This document shows positions 19,601 to 28,429 of a DNA stretch of 64,000 nucleotides, one piece after another. The stretch's first letter is position 1, and each line of letters starts with the position of its first letter. Origin of the DNA: an uncultured Clostridia bacterium (GTDB lineage Bacteria; Bacillota; Clostridia; Christensenellales; Borkfalkiaceae); assembly GCA_947627575.1 (NCBI GenBank), contig CANQWN010000004.1:78445-142444 (forward strand), in the 5' to 3' direction. The translations under genes were made by a program, and so were the position numbers. Under the pieces are notes generated by a model, which saw only the letters and a program-made list of their open reading frames with translations, did no database searches and was not told the DNA's origin.

Positions 19601-22204
19601 ATGATACTTTCTTCCACGGATTTAAGCCGCAATTTTTCCTACCGCGGCAGTATAAACGACAGAAAGCGGGAAGAATTTTTAAAGCCCCTCTACAACCTTC
19701 ACGGCGTCTGCGCAAAGGTGTTTATGGATTACAATGCGGACGCGTTCAACAGCGCCTGCGCGGGCGCGGGCGGCACTTTCGCGCCGTTGCTTTCGGGCTT
19801 TCTTACGGCGGCGGACGGCTTTGTGCGCGCGTGCGAAAATTTCCGCGAAACGGTAAAGGCGGATGCGCAGCTGTTTGAAAATTGCGACCTGTTTGAAAAA
19901 TATTCTTCCAAATGCGCCGCGCTTATAGATAATATCGATATGTTGCCCGCGTGGTGTATGTATAAATCCACAGCCAAAAAACTTGACGATTGCGGGCTTA
20001 CTTTCCTTACCGACGCGATGGAAAGCGGCAGGATAAGCGGCAAACAGATACTTTCTTCTTTCCGCAAAAACGTCTACCGCAACTTCATTCAAACGAACAT
20101 ACCCGCGGACGAATACCTTTCCGTGTTCTCCGCCAGCGTGATGGAAGAGGACGCCGCGGCTTTCGCCCGCGCTCTGGAAGAATTTTCCTCGCTGACCCGC
20201 GCAAAAATTCGCGCCGAGCTTGTTTCGCGCCTGCCTTCCAAAGAGACGGAGGGCGCGCTCGCCGTCGAGCTGATGACCTTCCAGCGCAGCGTAAAGGGCA
20301 ATATGCGTTCGCTTAACCTCCGCACGCTGTTTTCCGAAATTCCCGAACTTTTGCGCGTAACTTCGCCGTGTATGCTGATGAGCCCCATAACCGTCTCGCA
20401 ATATCTGCCGCCGTCAACCGACCTTTTCGATATGGTTATTTTCGACGAGGCGTCGCAGATGCCCACGTGCGAAGCGGTGCCCTCGCTCGCCCGCGCAAAA
20501 AGCGCGGTTATAGTGGGCGACCCCAAGCAGATGCCCCCCACGGCGTTCTTTATGGGCGGCGGGCAGGACGAGGACAACCCCGAAACGGAAGATTTGGAAT
20601 CCGTCCTCGACGATTGCCTCGCTTTGGGCATTCCCGAAATGCACCTCATCTGGCATTACCGCAGCAAGCACGAAAGTTTAATAGCTTTTTCCAACGTCAG
20701 CTACTATTCCAACAAGCTGTGCACTTTCCCCTCGCCCGACGCGCTTGACAGCAAAGTTAAATTGCGCTACGCGGAGGACGGAGTATACGACAGGGGGCAA
20801 AGCAAATGCAACAAAAAGGAAGCCGAATTGCTTGTGGCGGAAGTTGTAAGGCGGCTTAAAGACGAACGCCTTAAAAAATCCAGCATAGGCGTGGTAACTT
20901 TCAGCGCGCCCCAACAGGTGTATATCGAAAAACTTCTAAATAAAGCCATATCTTCCGCCGGGCTGGACGACGCGGCGTATTCCCGCGAGGAACCGCTGTT
21001 CGTCAAAAATCTGGAAAACGTTCAGGGCGACGAGAGGGACGTAATCCTGTTTTCCGTCTGCTACGGTCCCGATTCTTCAGGCAAAATATCCCTCAACTTC
21101 GGACCGCTTAATCAATTCGGCGGTTGGCGCCGTCTGAACGTCGCAGTATCCCGCGCCCGCGAGGAAATGATAGTTTTCTCGTCCATGCGCTATTCTATGA
21201 TAGATTTGTCCCGCACCACTTCGCGCGGCGTGGCAGGGCTTAAAGCCTTTCTCGAATTTGCCGAAAAGGGCAGGACGAGCATCTCCGTAAAAAGCGACGA
21301 AATTATTTTGAACAAGACGGGCATAGGCAAGTATATCGCGGAAGAGCTGTCCGGCTACGGCTACGATTGCCGTTGCGACGTGGGCGTTTCCGATTTCAAG
21401 ATAGACGTAGCCGTGCTTAATCCCCGCAACAAGCGCGAATTTATTCTCGCGATACTCTGCGACGGACCCCATCCGTTTTCAGTCAAGGATAGGTTCGTAA
21501 TGCAGGTGCAGACGTTAAAGCGCAACAATTGGAACGTCTATAAACTGTATTCGATAAACTTCTTCAACAATCCCAAGCGCGAAATCAAAAAAATAAAGGA
21601 TTATCTCGATAGGCTTACCAACGGCGTAAAAAACGTTGCCGCGGGTTTTAAAAAGCCCTACAAAACGTCTGCGTTCACGCCGAGGGACGAGGACGCGGCT
21701 TTCGTGCTCGCGCCCGAAAACGAGGGCGAAATACTCCGCGCGCTTAAAGCTACGGTAAGCGCGGAGGAACCCATTTCCTCGCAGTTCCTTATAAAGCGCA
21801 CGCTTTCGCTGTTCGGCGTTGCAAAGTGCGGCGTAAAGACAGAAAGCCGCCTGCGCGGGCTGATATCAAAGTGCGGTTTTTCTTCCGTGGAAGTGATGGG
21901 AACGGTGTATTACGGCAGGACGGAAAAATGTTTTTCCTACGATAGGTACAGGGCGGAGGAGGGCGCGCAGGTGCGTTCTTCGGACGCGGACTACACGCCG
22001 TTCGACGTGATTTCGGCAATACGCGCGATATTGCTCGGCAAAGTGAGTATGTACGCGGACGAACTTATCCCCGCCGTGTTGAAGGAACTTAAAGTTCCCC
22101 GCCAGACGGAAAAACTTTGCTCGTTCGTTTCCGCCTGCATAGACGAAGGGGTGCGCCGCGGACTGCTTGTCCGTTCGGTTTCGGATAAAATATCTCTCGT
22201 ATAA
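16601..22204 (+). CDS. DUF4011 / SF1 helicase (AAA_11, AAA_12) / MTES_1575-type REase-like / DUF3320 multidomain protein, 1867 aa
   Basis: NWQRRLLDLSLKNNLLNFR (DUF4011), LHGPPGTGKSQTITNIIA (Walker A), VIFDEASQMPTCEAVP (Walker B), VQGDERDVILFS...RRLNVAVSRAREEM, KIDVAVLNPRNKREFILAILCDG (Vsr-like nuclease fold), C-terminal DUF3320-like region; ATG with good RBS at 16601. Confidence 0.88.
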   Translation: MPAKKAVEDVELEGELLNYVSYATYYCRRPLFTSFKICNRGEKVLEGLTVGLCGSTELILPRTVPVPEISPESSVSLSVEEALNPKYLADLAKPENCTVTVQLTGGSGVICTLQADLQALPINYFGGVPGDAETLACFVRPRLADCQKILAEAGLQLKTWGYSSEWAGYAAGDKSAVRGAFAALFSAIRRQEVSSALQEDVFSPVSVGDVSRILTDKSASPLGMAAFAASCLEAAKLNPVILLGKNKAGVGVWLYESCFSSAVQDDMQLIEKYVAEGVNNLAVFDVDDLFAHKNASCATSEAHFLSALTRGEYEICIDVKRCRIGGQFPMPIKVKTAAGYELLDNKQFSYDEKPDELIRSQGFEYARAASKDKNWQRRLLDLSLKNNLLNFRYTRDCLHIVCASAAGFTADCACADKFTLTPSESEKLPPFGGGAQIRNLAELISIEMKGGTMRCASSAENLNEVTSSLIRKARAAEEEAGAKTLYLAVGFLGWKYDGEKELKYAPITLLPVVLKRLKGKGAAVEISEECEVNTTLLEFLKQEFDVDLRGIEDGGLTPAEALAAFRSKTADRRGWKVFEDVYLSHFTFARYAMWADVKNNINEYRRNPIIEGLLTNANTLTDNKLSAAGEDDADPCAVLTPLACDSTQYAAVAQSAKGATFVLHGPPGTGKSQTITNIIANALASGKRVLFVAEKQAALQVVEKRLKDIGLGDFCLNLHSGKADKAEIVRSIENTLSLSAGAEDDKFAAVGARIAALRSDLKQPSAALHKKRRLGVSVYEGILYYLQNKSAPELINIESSFYDSLTAAKLEEYERMLSVAQAAAKECGGIYRSPFSGINLTSCDKDVKTSVLCSAEVVLAELKHLKNYLGLFLEAFNQKISTFTDVKLENLIGIVRTLKSGELEKFFCCDEAEFYKFYNANLRYDSEVKHWLNTFRALPDIEKYADDIESELDKWGENHRSSKILLAVIKRINRLAPAPLKESEEAEWIKRAYEIEKARAMILSSTDLSRNFSYRGSINDRKREEFLKPLYNLHGVCAKVFMDYNADAFNSACAGAGGTFAPLLSGFLTAADGFVRACENFRETVKADAQLFENCDLFEKYSSKCAALIDNIDMLPAWCMYKSTAKKLDDCGLTFLTDAMESGRISGKQILSSFRKNVYRNFIQTNIPADEYLSVFSASVMEEDAAAFARALEEFSSLTRAKIRAELVSRLPSKETEGALAVELMTFQRSVKGNMRSLNLRTLFSEIPELLRVTSPCMLMSPITVSQYLPPSTDLFDMVIFDEASQMPTCEAVPSLARAKSAVIVGDPKQMPPTAFFMGGGQDEDNPETEDLESVLDDCLALGIPEMHLIWHYRSKHESLIAFSNVSYYSNKLCTFPSPDALDSKVKLRYAEDGVYDRGQSKCNKKEAELLVAEVVRRLKDERLKKSSIGVVTFSAPQQVYIEKLLNKAISSAGLDDAAYSREEPLFVKNLENVQGDERDVILFSVCYGPDSSGKISLNFGPLNQFGGWRRLNVAVSRAREEMIVFSSMRYSMIDLSRTTSRGVAGLKAFLEFAEKGRTSISVKSDEIILNKTGIGKYIAEELSGYGYDCRCDVGVSDFKIDVAVLNPRNKREFILAILCDGPHPFSVKDRFVMQVQTLKRNNWNVYKLYSINFFNNPKREIKKIKDYLDRLTNGVKNVAAGFKKPYKTSAFTPRDEDAAFVLAPENEGEILRALKATVSAEEPISSQFLIKRTLSLFGVAKCGVKTESRLRGLISKCGFSSVEVMGTVYYGRTEKCFSYDRYRAEEGAQVRSSDADYTPFDVISAIRAILLGKVSMYADELIPAVLKELKVPRQTEKLCSFVSACIDEGVRRGLLVRSVSDKISLV

Positions 22205-22260
22205 AACGCAGTTCGGCGCGGCATATTGCCGCGCCAAACATAAAAAACGCCTGTAAAATA

Positions 22261-22299
22261 CGGGGCTTCGCAATCTCTGCGAAGCCCCGTTTGTCTGTC
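22261..22299. terminator. Strong terminator between convergent genes
   Basis: 12-bp perfect stem CGGGGCTTCGCA-atctc-TGCGAAGCCCCG followed by TTTGTCTGTCTT. Confidence 0.85.
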
Positions 22300-22303
22300 T
22301 TAA

Positions 22304-23386
22304 TCAATTATTGATGGTGGGACGGAAGCTGTATACGTTGGGCAACTGTTCCCTGACAAACGTCTTGTACTTTTTGCCCGCGGATTCAAACAGCACAAAC
22401 ACTCTGTTTTTTATGTTGCAAAGCCCTTCCGACATACAGGGTATCGAATATTCCGCGCTTAAAAACCTGTTGTCAAGATAGTACAAATCGCATCTTTGCC
22501 CGTCCTCCGCCTTGAACAGGGAAGAACCGTAATTGCCCGTCCTCGTCGCCGTGGCTTTGTCGTATACAAGTATGCGTGAGTTGGAAAGCCCCCAGCTTTG
22601 CGAAAGCACTATGGCGTCGTCCGTAAACGCTATGCCCTGAATTTTTTCGGGCAGAGAAAACGCCTTGTATATGGCGGGCACGCTTTTGCCGTTCACCGTT
22701 GTGGTGATAAGTCCGTATTTCGTGGTGGAACGTACCCTGTATCTGTAACAAACCGCTTTGTGCTGCGCGCCGCCCTTGCCCTCGCCGTCGGTGGGGGTGG
22801 TAAAGTGGTGCAGTTCGTTTGTTTCGTAATTGCCCTTGCGGTAAAATTCGCCCGCGTAGAAGTAAGTTCCGTCAAAACTGCAAAAACTTGCGTTGCAGTT
22901 GGCGTCGAACGTGGCGTTTACGTCAACGCTTTCTTTGGCTTTGGCTTTTTCCAATATGCCGCTGTACTTTATGCATATTATTTCGCCGTCGTTGGCTACC
23001 CATAAAAACTGCCCGTCTGTGGCAACGCCGCCGCAATGCCCCGTGCAAAGCGTTCCGTCGGGATATTTAATCGTAAAATACCCCAACTCGCCCGTCTTTT
23101 CGCCCACTACGTACACGCGGGAAGGAGAGCCGTCAAGCATATAACAGCTTATAAAATAGTATTGTTGCGTGCCGGTTACGGCGCTTTCGCCGGAAGTTTC
23201 TTCATATTTGTTCCCTATGCCCTGCGGCACCGCGCCGTCCTTAAGCCCGGGTATTGCAATTTCTTTTTTGAACCCCTTGAAATCGCCGTAGTAATCACAG
23301 CAGAACCAGGAGAACAAAAAAACCGCAAGCACTACAAATACCGAACAAACGGATATAAGCGAAATGAACAACTTCTTATGTTTCAT
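22304..23386 (-). CDS. Membrane-anchored extracytoplasmic protein, beta-propeller-like, function unknown
   Basis: N-terminal TM (LFISLISVCSVFVVLAVFLFSWF), then repeated GVATDGQFLWVAN / SFDGTYFYAGEF / GIAFTDDAIVLSQSWG strand patterns. Confidence 0.7.
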   Translation of the reverse strand: MKHKKLFISLISVCSVFVVLAVFLFSWFCCDYYGDFKGFKKEIAIPGLKDGAVPQGIGNKYEETSGESAVTGTQQYYFISCYMLDGSPSRVYVVGEKTGELGYFTIKYPDGTLCTGHCGGVATDGQFLWVANDGEIICIKYSGILEKAKAKESVDVNATFDANCNASFCSFDGTYFYAGEFYRKGNYETNELHHFTTPTDGEGKGGAQHKAVCYRYRVRSTTKYGLITTTVNGKSVPAIYKAFSLPEKIQGIAFTDDAIVLSQSWGLSNSRILVYDKATATRTGNYGSSLFKAEDGQRCDLYYLDNRFLSAEYSIPCMSEGLCNIKNRVFVLFESAGKKYKTFVREQLPNVYSFRPTINN

Positions 23387-23448
23387 AAATCAATTATAAC
23401 AATCGTCCGTAAAAAAAGCAAACAAAAAATCGGAACAGTATAAATTAC

Positions 23449-23480
23449 GGCAAAAAAATTGCGGAAATGAAAATTTCCGC
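23449..23480 (-). terminator. Intrinsic terminator (minus strand)
   Basis: GCGGAAAT-GAAA-ATTTCCGC with T-run on the minus strand after the 23496-23855 gene. Confidence 0.75.
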
Positions 23481-23495
23481 ACCGTTCCGCACTGT

Positions 23496-23855
23496 TTAAC
23501 CGAATATTCCCTTCAAAATCAACCCGAAAAGGAAGGTTGCCGCCGCGCCTATAAACGCAAGCCCTATCTTGTAAAGCGCTTCCCTGCGCCTCTGTTTTTC
23601 CGCCCGCTTAAACGCAAAGCCGCTGTCTTTCAGGTTTATAACGTACATCCGCTCGCCTTTGCGTTCGGAGGAAATCATTTCAAAATACCCGTCGCATTTC
23701 AACCCGTACATAATTTCTTCCAGCCGCTCGCGCGTGTATTGCCGCCTCGACGGCAACAGCGACATTATTTCGGGGAGGGAGACAAGGCACCCTTCCGTGC
23801 CGTCGCACAAATCGTATACGGCAGACATAACTTCGCTTTCATATTTGTTCAGCAT
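23496..23855 (-). CDS. Small protein: winged-helix-like N-terminus with C-terminal TM tail
   Basis: Conserved start MLNKYESEVMSAVYDLC..., helix-turn-helix-like pattern, hydrophobic C-terminus IGLAFIGAAATFLFGLILKGIFG. Confidence 0.7.
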   Translation of the reverse strand: MLNKYESEVMSAVYDLCDGTEGCLVSLPEIMSLLPSRRQYTRERLEEIMYGLKCDGYFEMISSERKGERMYVINLKDSGFAFKRAEKQRRREALYKIGLAFIGAAATFLFGLILKGIFG

Positions 23856-23856
23856 A

Positions 23857-24228
23857 TCACACCAGCGCGAATATAAGCGAAATTATAAAACTTCCCAACG
23901 CTCCGCCCGCAAACGCGCATATGAAGATAAATTCGGAATGGGTGGGGTGAGTTTTTTCGGCGGGGACGGGCGCGGGCGGCGGGGCGGGCTGTTCTTCGGG
24001 TTGATATTCTTTCAGTCCGGCAACGCAGTACATATCGCCCTTGTTGTATTTCAGGTCTATAAATCCGTTGCTTTCAAGCGCGCGTAGGGCGCGTTCAAGT
24101 TCCTCGCGCGTCTTTTCGGAGCCTTCGGGGAAGTTTTCCGTAAATTCGTCCGCGGAAATTACGGCGTACTTGCCGTTGCCCGTTTGGGAATTTATTTTAT
24201 TTAAAACATTTACGCAAATTCTGTCCAT
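23857..24228 (-). CDS. Small protein: winged-helix-like N-terminus, Pro-rich linker, C-terminal TM tail (same architecture as neighbour)
   Basis: MDRICVNVLNKINSQ...REELERALRALESNGFIDLKYNKGDMYCVAGL, PEEQPAPPPAPVPAEK linker, FIFICAFAGGALGSFIISLIFALV. Confidence 0.7.
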   Translation of the reverse strand: MDRICVNVLNKINSQTGNGKYAVISADEFTENFPEGSEKTREELERALRALESNGFIDLKYNKGDMYCVAGLKEYQPEEQPAPPPAPVPAEKTHPTHSEFIFICAFAGGALGSFIISLIFALV

Positions 24229-24263
24229 CTGTTTGTATATGGACGTTTTTTGCGCAAATTATA

Positions 24264-24563
24264 CTATTTTACCGTCTGTGCCCAGATAAATCCGCCGATA
24301 AAAAACGCGCCGAACGCGGCAAGCAGTACGTACGCCGTTATCCGCAGGGCGATAAGCGCTTTAAAATCGTTTTTGCCCCGCTGTATCTTTTCAAACGCCA
24401 GCGCGGCGGTTTCGCAGATTATCGCGGCGATCACGCCGTAAATTTTCAGCACGAAAAACGCCAGCGTAAACAACGCCGCGCCCGCGGCGGCAAGCGCCGC
24501 CCCAACGTAAGCGTAAGTTTTTTTATCGTATTTTTCCTCTTCTTCGTCGCGCCGTTTTTTCAT
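24264..24563 (-). CDS. Small integral membrane protein
   Basis: Three hydrophobic segments; overlaps the rqcH stop. Confidence 0.65.
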   Translation of the reverse strand: MKKRRDEEEEKYDKKTYAYVGAALAAAGAALFTLAFFVLKIYGVIAAIICETAALAFEKIQRGKNDFKALIALRITAYVLLAAFGAFFIGGFIWAQTVK

Positions 24564-26221
24564 AACGTTTCGGCTTCCTTTTCGTGCGGATTAGGGTCCG
24601 CCAACACGGTTTTGTAATCGGTATACACGGCAAATCCCGCGCTTGAACCCTTCGGCTTTTTTACGTATTTTCCCCGCGTGTAATCCACGGGTATCTTGCT
24701 TCCGCCCCGCCCGTCGGAATAAAACGCGCAAATTTCCGCCGCCGCAAGCAAAACTTCGTCCGGCACCTCTTTGCCGCCGGTTGAAATCACCACGTGCGAC
24801 GAATGAAATTTTTGCGTGTGCAACCACAGGTCTTCGGGCGCACAGCTTTTCATAAGTCTGTCGTTTTGTATATTGTTCCGCCCGGAAAAAACTTTAAACC
24901 CGCCTATAAGGTAGGTGCGGAAGGGAGGGGGCAGTTTTTTTGCGGCAACCGCTTTGTCCGTTTTAAGTATTCCGCAATCCCGCATTTCCTGTTCGGTTTC
25001 TTCAAGGTCGATAAGGCGTTCGGCGGCGCATATGTGCGCCTGAATTGATTTAAGATACTCGTATTTTTCCAGCGTTTCCGCCCTCTGCGCGTCGGCGTTT
25101 TCCCGCGTGCGTTTCAGCTTTGCGTATCGCTTGAAGTATCTCTGCGCGTTCTGCGGCGGGGTAAGCCTCGGGTCCAATTCTATCTTCATTTTTCCGCCGG
25201 AAGGGTCGTAGTAATTGTCCGCATAAAAACTTTCCGCGCCCTTCGGCACGGCGTAAAGGCAGGCGGTAAGCAGTTCGCCCTTTATCCGCACGGTTTCCGT
25301 CTCGCGACATTCCAACAGCTTGTTTTCTATCGCAGACAGGCGTTTTTCAACCTTTTTAACCGCCGCGGCAACCGCGCTTTTAAGTTTTTGCCGCCGCCCC
25401 TCGAAAAGTTGCTTTGCGCACACGCGGGCGTAAAATTCGCTCTGCGCCGCCAGCACGCTTTCAAATCTCTCCGCGCCTGCGTCGGAAGAATAAACTTTAA
25501 AGTCCTTCGGTTCGCCGTTCGCATAAGTTATGCAGGGCGCGTAAGGTCCGCCGTACACAAACCCGTTCAGTTGCGCGGGGGTGGGCATACCGCCGTAGTA
25601 CGCGCAAATTTCCGCCGCCGTGGCGTAGCTTATGCCCGTAACCCTGTTCGCAATAGTCTCCACGGGGTCGCCGCCGCCTTTAAGCGCGGTTTCAAGCCCC
25701 TCCGTATCGTACGGCGGAATTTTGTCCTGCGGTTCGGGCAATTTGTACTTCGCGCCCGTAAACAGCACGCGTTTGGTGTTTTCGCCTATATACGTGCTTT
25801 TCAGCGCGCCTACTATAACGCCGTCCTTCACCAGCGCCGCGTTGGAGTATTTGCCCATTATCTCGAAATAAAGTTTCATTTTTTCGGAAGAAAAGTCCGA
25901 AACGCAGATAAAATCGAAAAATATAATTCTTTCAAAGCCTACTTGCCCTATGTCGGTAATTTCCGCGTTCTGCAAATGTTTTCGCAGCAACATACAAAAA
26001 TTAGGCGCAACGGAAGGGTTCGTCCGTTCGGGCGCGCCAAGCGAAAGGCGGCAATTTGCCGCGCCCAGGCAGGCGTCAAGTTTAACCGTCCCGTTTTTGG
26101 TGTATATAATAAACGTAAGGTCGTCCTTCGTCGGCTGGTTTATGCGCGAAATTTTTCCGCCGCAAAGCGCGGCGTAAAGTTCGCCCGCTATTCTGTTCAA
26201 AGTATATGCGTCCTGCGGCAA
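24560..26221 (-). CDS. rqcH: Ribosome quality control protein RqcH (NFACT/FbpA family)
   Basis: PQDAYTLNRIAGEL start pattern (TTG at 26221 preceded by gagagg), NFACT-R C-terminal region DLWLHTQKFHSSHVVI. Confidence 0.9.
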   Translation of the reverse strand: MPQDAYTLNRIAGELYAALCGGKISRINQPTKDDLTFIIYTKNGTVKLDACLGAANCRLSLGAPERTNPSVAPNFCMLLRKHLQNAEITDIGQVGFERIIFFDFICVSDFSSEKMKLYFEIMGKYSNAALVKDGVIVGALKSTYIGENTKRVLFTGAKYKLPEPQDKIPPYDTEGLETALKGGGDPVETIANRVTGISYATAAEICAYYGGMPTPAQLNGFVYGGPYAPCITYANGEPKDFKVYSSDAGAERFESVLAAQSEFYARVCAKQLFEGRRQKLKSAVAAAVKKVEKRLSAIENKLLECRETETVRIKGELLTACLYAVPKGAESFYADNYYDPSGGKMKIELDPRLTPPQNAQRYFKRYAKLKRTRENADAQRAETLEKYEYLKSIQAHICAAERLIDLEETEQEMRDCGILKTDKAVAAKKLPPPFRTYLIGGFKVFSGRNNIQNDRLMKSCAPEDLWLHTQKFHSSHVVISTGGKEVPDEVLLAAAEICAFYSDGRGGSKIPVDYTRGKYVKKPKGSSAGFAVYTDYKTVLADPNPHEKEAETL

Positions 26222-26374
26222 GTTGCACCTCTCAATCTTTTGCAACATTATACCGCAAAAAAAATCAAAAGTAAATTGATTAATCCGCCGTTAAACGCTT
26301 TTCAAAATAAAAGTATTGTGATAAAATAAACTTCGCATAAAATCAATATCTATTATAAAGTACAGGAGAATGAA

Positions 26375-27721
26375 ATGAACTACACACAGGCACCCGGAGA
26401 AAAAAGCACGGTAAAACTTACGATAAATTTTACCGTTGAGGAATGGGAAAAGGCGATAAATTCCGCCTACCTCAAAATACGCGGCAAATATACCGTACCC
26501 GGTTTCAGGAAGGGTAAGGCGCCCAAACCCGTAATGGAAAACTTCTATGGCAAGGGCGTTTTCTACGAGGAAGCGTTCAATTTCTTATACAGCGAACATT
26601 ATCCGCAGATAATCGAAAAGGAAAAGGAAAATTTCACCGCGGTGGGCGAACCCTCGCTTAACGTGGAAAGTATTTCCGATGATAAGGGCGTAGTCCTTAC
26701 GGCGGTAGTACCCGTAAAGCCCGACGTGGAAATAGAAAGCTACAAGGGTTTAAAAATCAAAAAATATGAGTATAATGTTACCGACGCACAGGTAGAGGCG
26801 GAAATGAACAAAATTCTTGAAAGTTCCGCCAAGAACGCAGACGTAACCGACCGTCCCGCAAAAAGCGGCGACACCGTGAATATCGATTTTTCCGGCAGCA
26901 TAGACGGGGTTAAATTCCCGGGGGGAGCCGCCGAAGGTTACGACCTCGTTTTGGGCAGCGGTTCGTTCATTCCCGGCTTTGAAGAGCAGGTTGCGGGTAT
27001 GTCCGTCGGCGAAGAAAAGGATATAAACGTAAAATTCCCCGACGATTATTCCGCGGAAGAATTGAGGGGCAAGGATGCGGTTTTCGCCATCAAATTGCAT
27101 AAGATAACCGAAAAACAGCTTCCCGAACTTACGGACGAATTCGTAAAAGAGCACGCGGGTTGCGGCAGCATTTCGGAATACGCCCAAAAGACGCACGACC
27201 GCCTTCTGCGCGCGGCAGAACAGCGCGGCAGGGACGAAACCGAAAACAGCATAGTAAAAGCTATCTGCGAAAAGGCGAAGTGTGAAATTCCCGACGCGAT
27301 GATAGAAAGCGAGATAGATTCCATGGTTCAGGAATTTTCCTACCGCCTTATGTATCAGGGCGTAAAGCTGGAAGATTATCTCAAATATATGGGGCAGGAA
27401 CTTGCCGATTTCAGAAAGCAGTTCGCAGCGCAGGCAACCGAAAGGGTTATGGGACAGCTTGTGATTGACAAGATAGTCCGCACCGAAAATATCGTTGCCG
27501 CCGACGAGGAAGTTGAAGAAAAGATTGCGCAGCAGGCGAAAGAGATAGAAAAGACGGCGGAAGAATACAAAAAGGATCTCGACGCACGCCGCCTCGAATA
27601 CATCAAAAACGATATAGTTATAACAAAACTTTTCGATTTCCTCAAAGCCAACAACACGCTTTATACCGAAGAGGAAAAGGAAGAAAAACCCGCGGCGAAG
27701 AAAACTGCGAAAAAACAATAA
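26375..27721 (+). CDS. tig: Trigger factor
   Basis: GFRKGKAPKPVMENFYG, PPIase-domain NIDFSGSIDGVKFPGGAAEGYDLVLGSGSFIPGFEEQ; upstream of clpP-clpX-lon. Confidence 0.95.
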   Translation: MNYTQAPGEKSTVKLTINFTVEEWEKAINSAYLKIRGKYTVPGFRKGKAPKPVMENFYGKGVFYEEAFNFLYSEHYPQIIEKEKENFTAVGEPSLNVESISDDKGVVLTAVVPVKPDVEIESYKGLKIKKYEYNVTDAQVEAEMNKILESSAKNADVTDRPAKSGDTVNIDFSGSIDGVKFPGGAAEGYDLVLGSGSFIPGFEEQVAGMSVGEEKDINVKFPDDYSAEELRGKDAVFAIKLHKITEKQLPELTDEFVKEHAGCGSISEYAQKTHDRLLRAAEQRGRDETENSIVKAICEKAKCEIPDAMIESEIDSMVQEFSYRLMYQGVKLEDYLKYMGQELADFRKQFAAQATERVMGQLVIDKIVRTENIVAADEEVEEKIAQQAKEIEKTAEEYKKDLDARRLEYIKNDIVITKLFDFLKANNTLYTEEEKEEKPAAKKTAKKQ

Positions 27722-27738
27722 TTTAAGCGAGGTAAAAT

Positions 27739-28335
27739 ATGAAAAACGAACGCGGCGCTTTGGTGCCCTATATAGTGGAACAAACTTCCCGTGGCGAACG
27801 TTCTTACGATATTTACAGCCGCCTGCTTGAAGACAGGATAATATTTTTAAGCGGCGAAATAGACGACGCGGTTGCAAATACCGTCGTTGCACAGCTTATC
27901 TATCTTGAAGCGAAGGACCCCCAAAAGGATATTTCGCTGTATATAAACAGCCCGGGCGGCTCCGTTTCCGCGGGGCTTGCCATCTACGACACGATGAATT
28001 ACGTCAAGTGCGACGTATCCACCATCTGCATAGGTATGGCGGCTTCCATGGGCGCGTTCCTGCTTTCCAGCGGACAGAAAGGCAAGAGGTATGCCCTCCC
28101 CAACAGCGAAATTATGATTCACCAACCCCTCGGCGGCGCGCAGGGGCAGGCAAGCGACATAAAAATCGCCGCCGAACACATACTTAAAACGAAGAAGAAA
28201 CTCAACAAAATTCTTGCGCAGAATTCCGGCAGATCCTTGCAGGAAATAGAGCGGGATACGGACAGGGATAACTATCTTTCCGCGCAGGAAGCGTTGGAAT
28301 ACGGGCTTATAGACAAAGTATTTTATAAAAGATAA
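27739..28335 (+). CDS. clpP: ATP-dependent Clp protease proteolytic subunit ClpP
   Basis: [41 protein letters not shown]. Confidence 0.97.
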   Translation: MKNERGALVPYIVEQTSRGERSYDIYSRLLEDRIIFLSGEIDDAVANTVVAQLIYLEAKDPQKDISLYINSPGGSVSAGLAIYDTMNYVKCDVSTICIGMAASMGAFLLSSGQKGKRYALPNSEIMIHQPLGGAQGQASDIKIAAEHILKTKKKLNKILAQNSGRSLQEIERDTDRDNYLSAQEALEYGLIDKVFYKR

Positions 28336-28386
28336 TTTTCCGTTACGGCGTAAACCGCGGCGTAAAAAATAAATATCTATGTAAGT

Positions 28387-28416
28387 CAAGCCGCAACCCA
28401 TTTGCGGCTTGCTTTT
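28387..28416 (+). terminator. Hairpin/attenuator between clpP and clpX
   Basis: 10-bp stem CAAGCCGCAA-cccat-TTGCGGCTTG followed by cttttaaaa. Confidence 0.6.
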
Positions 28417-28429
28417 AAAAGGAAGTTAA

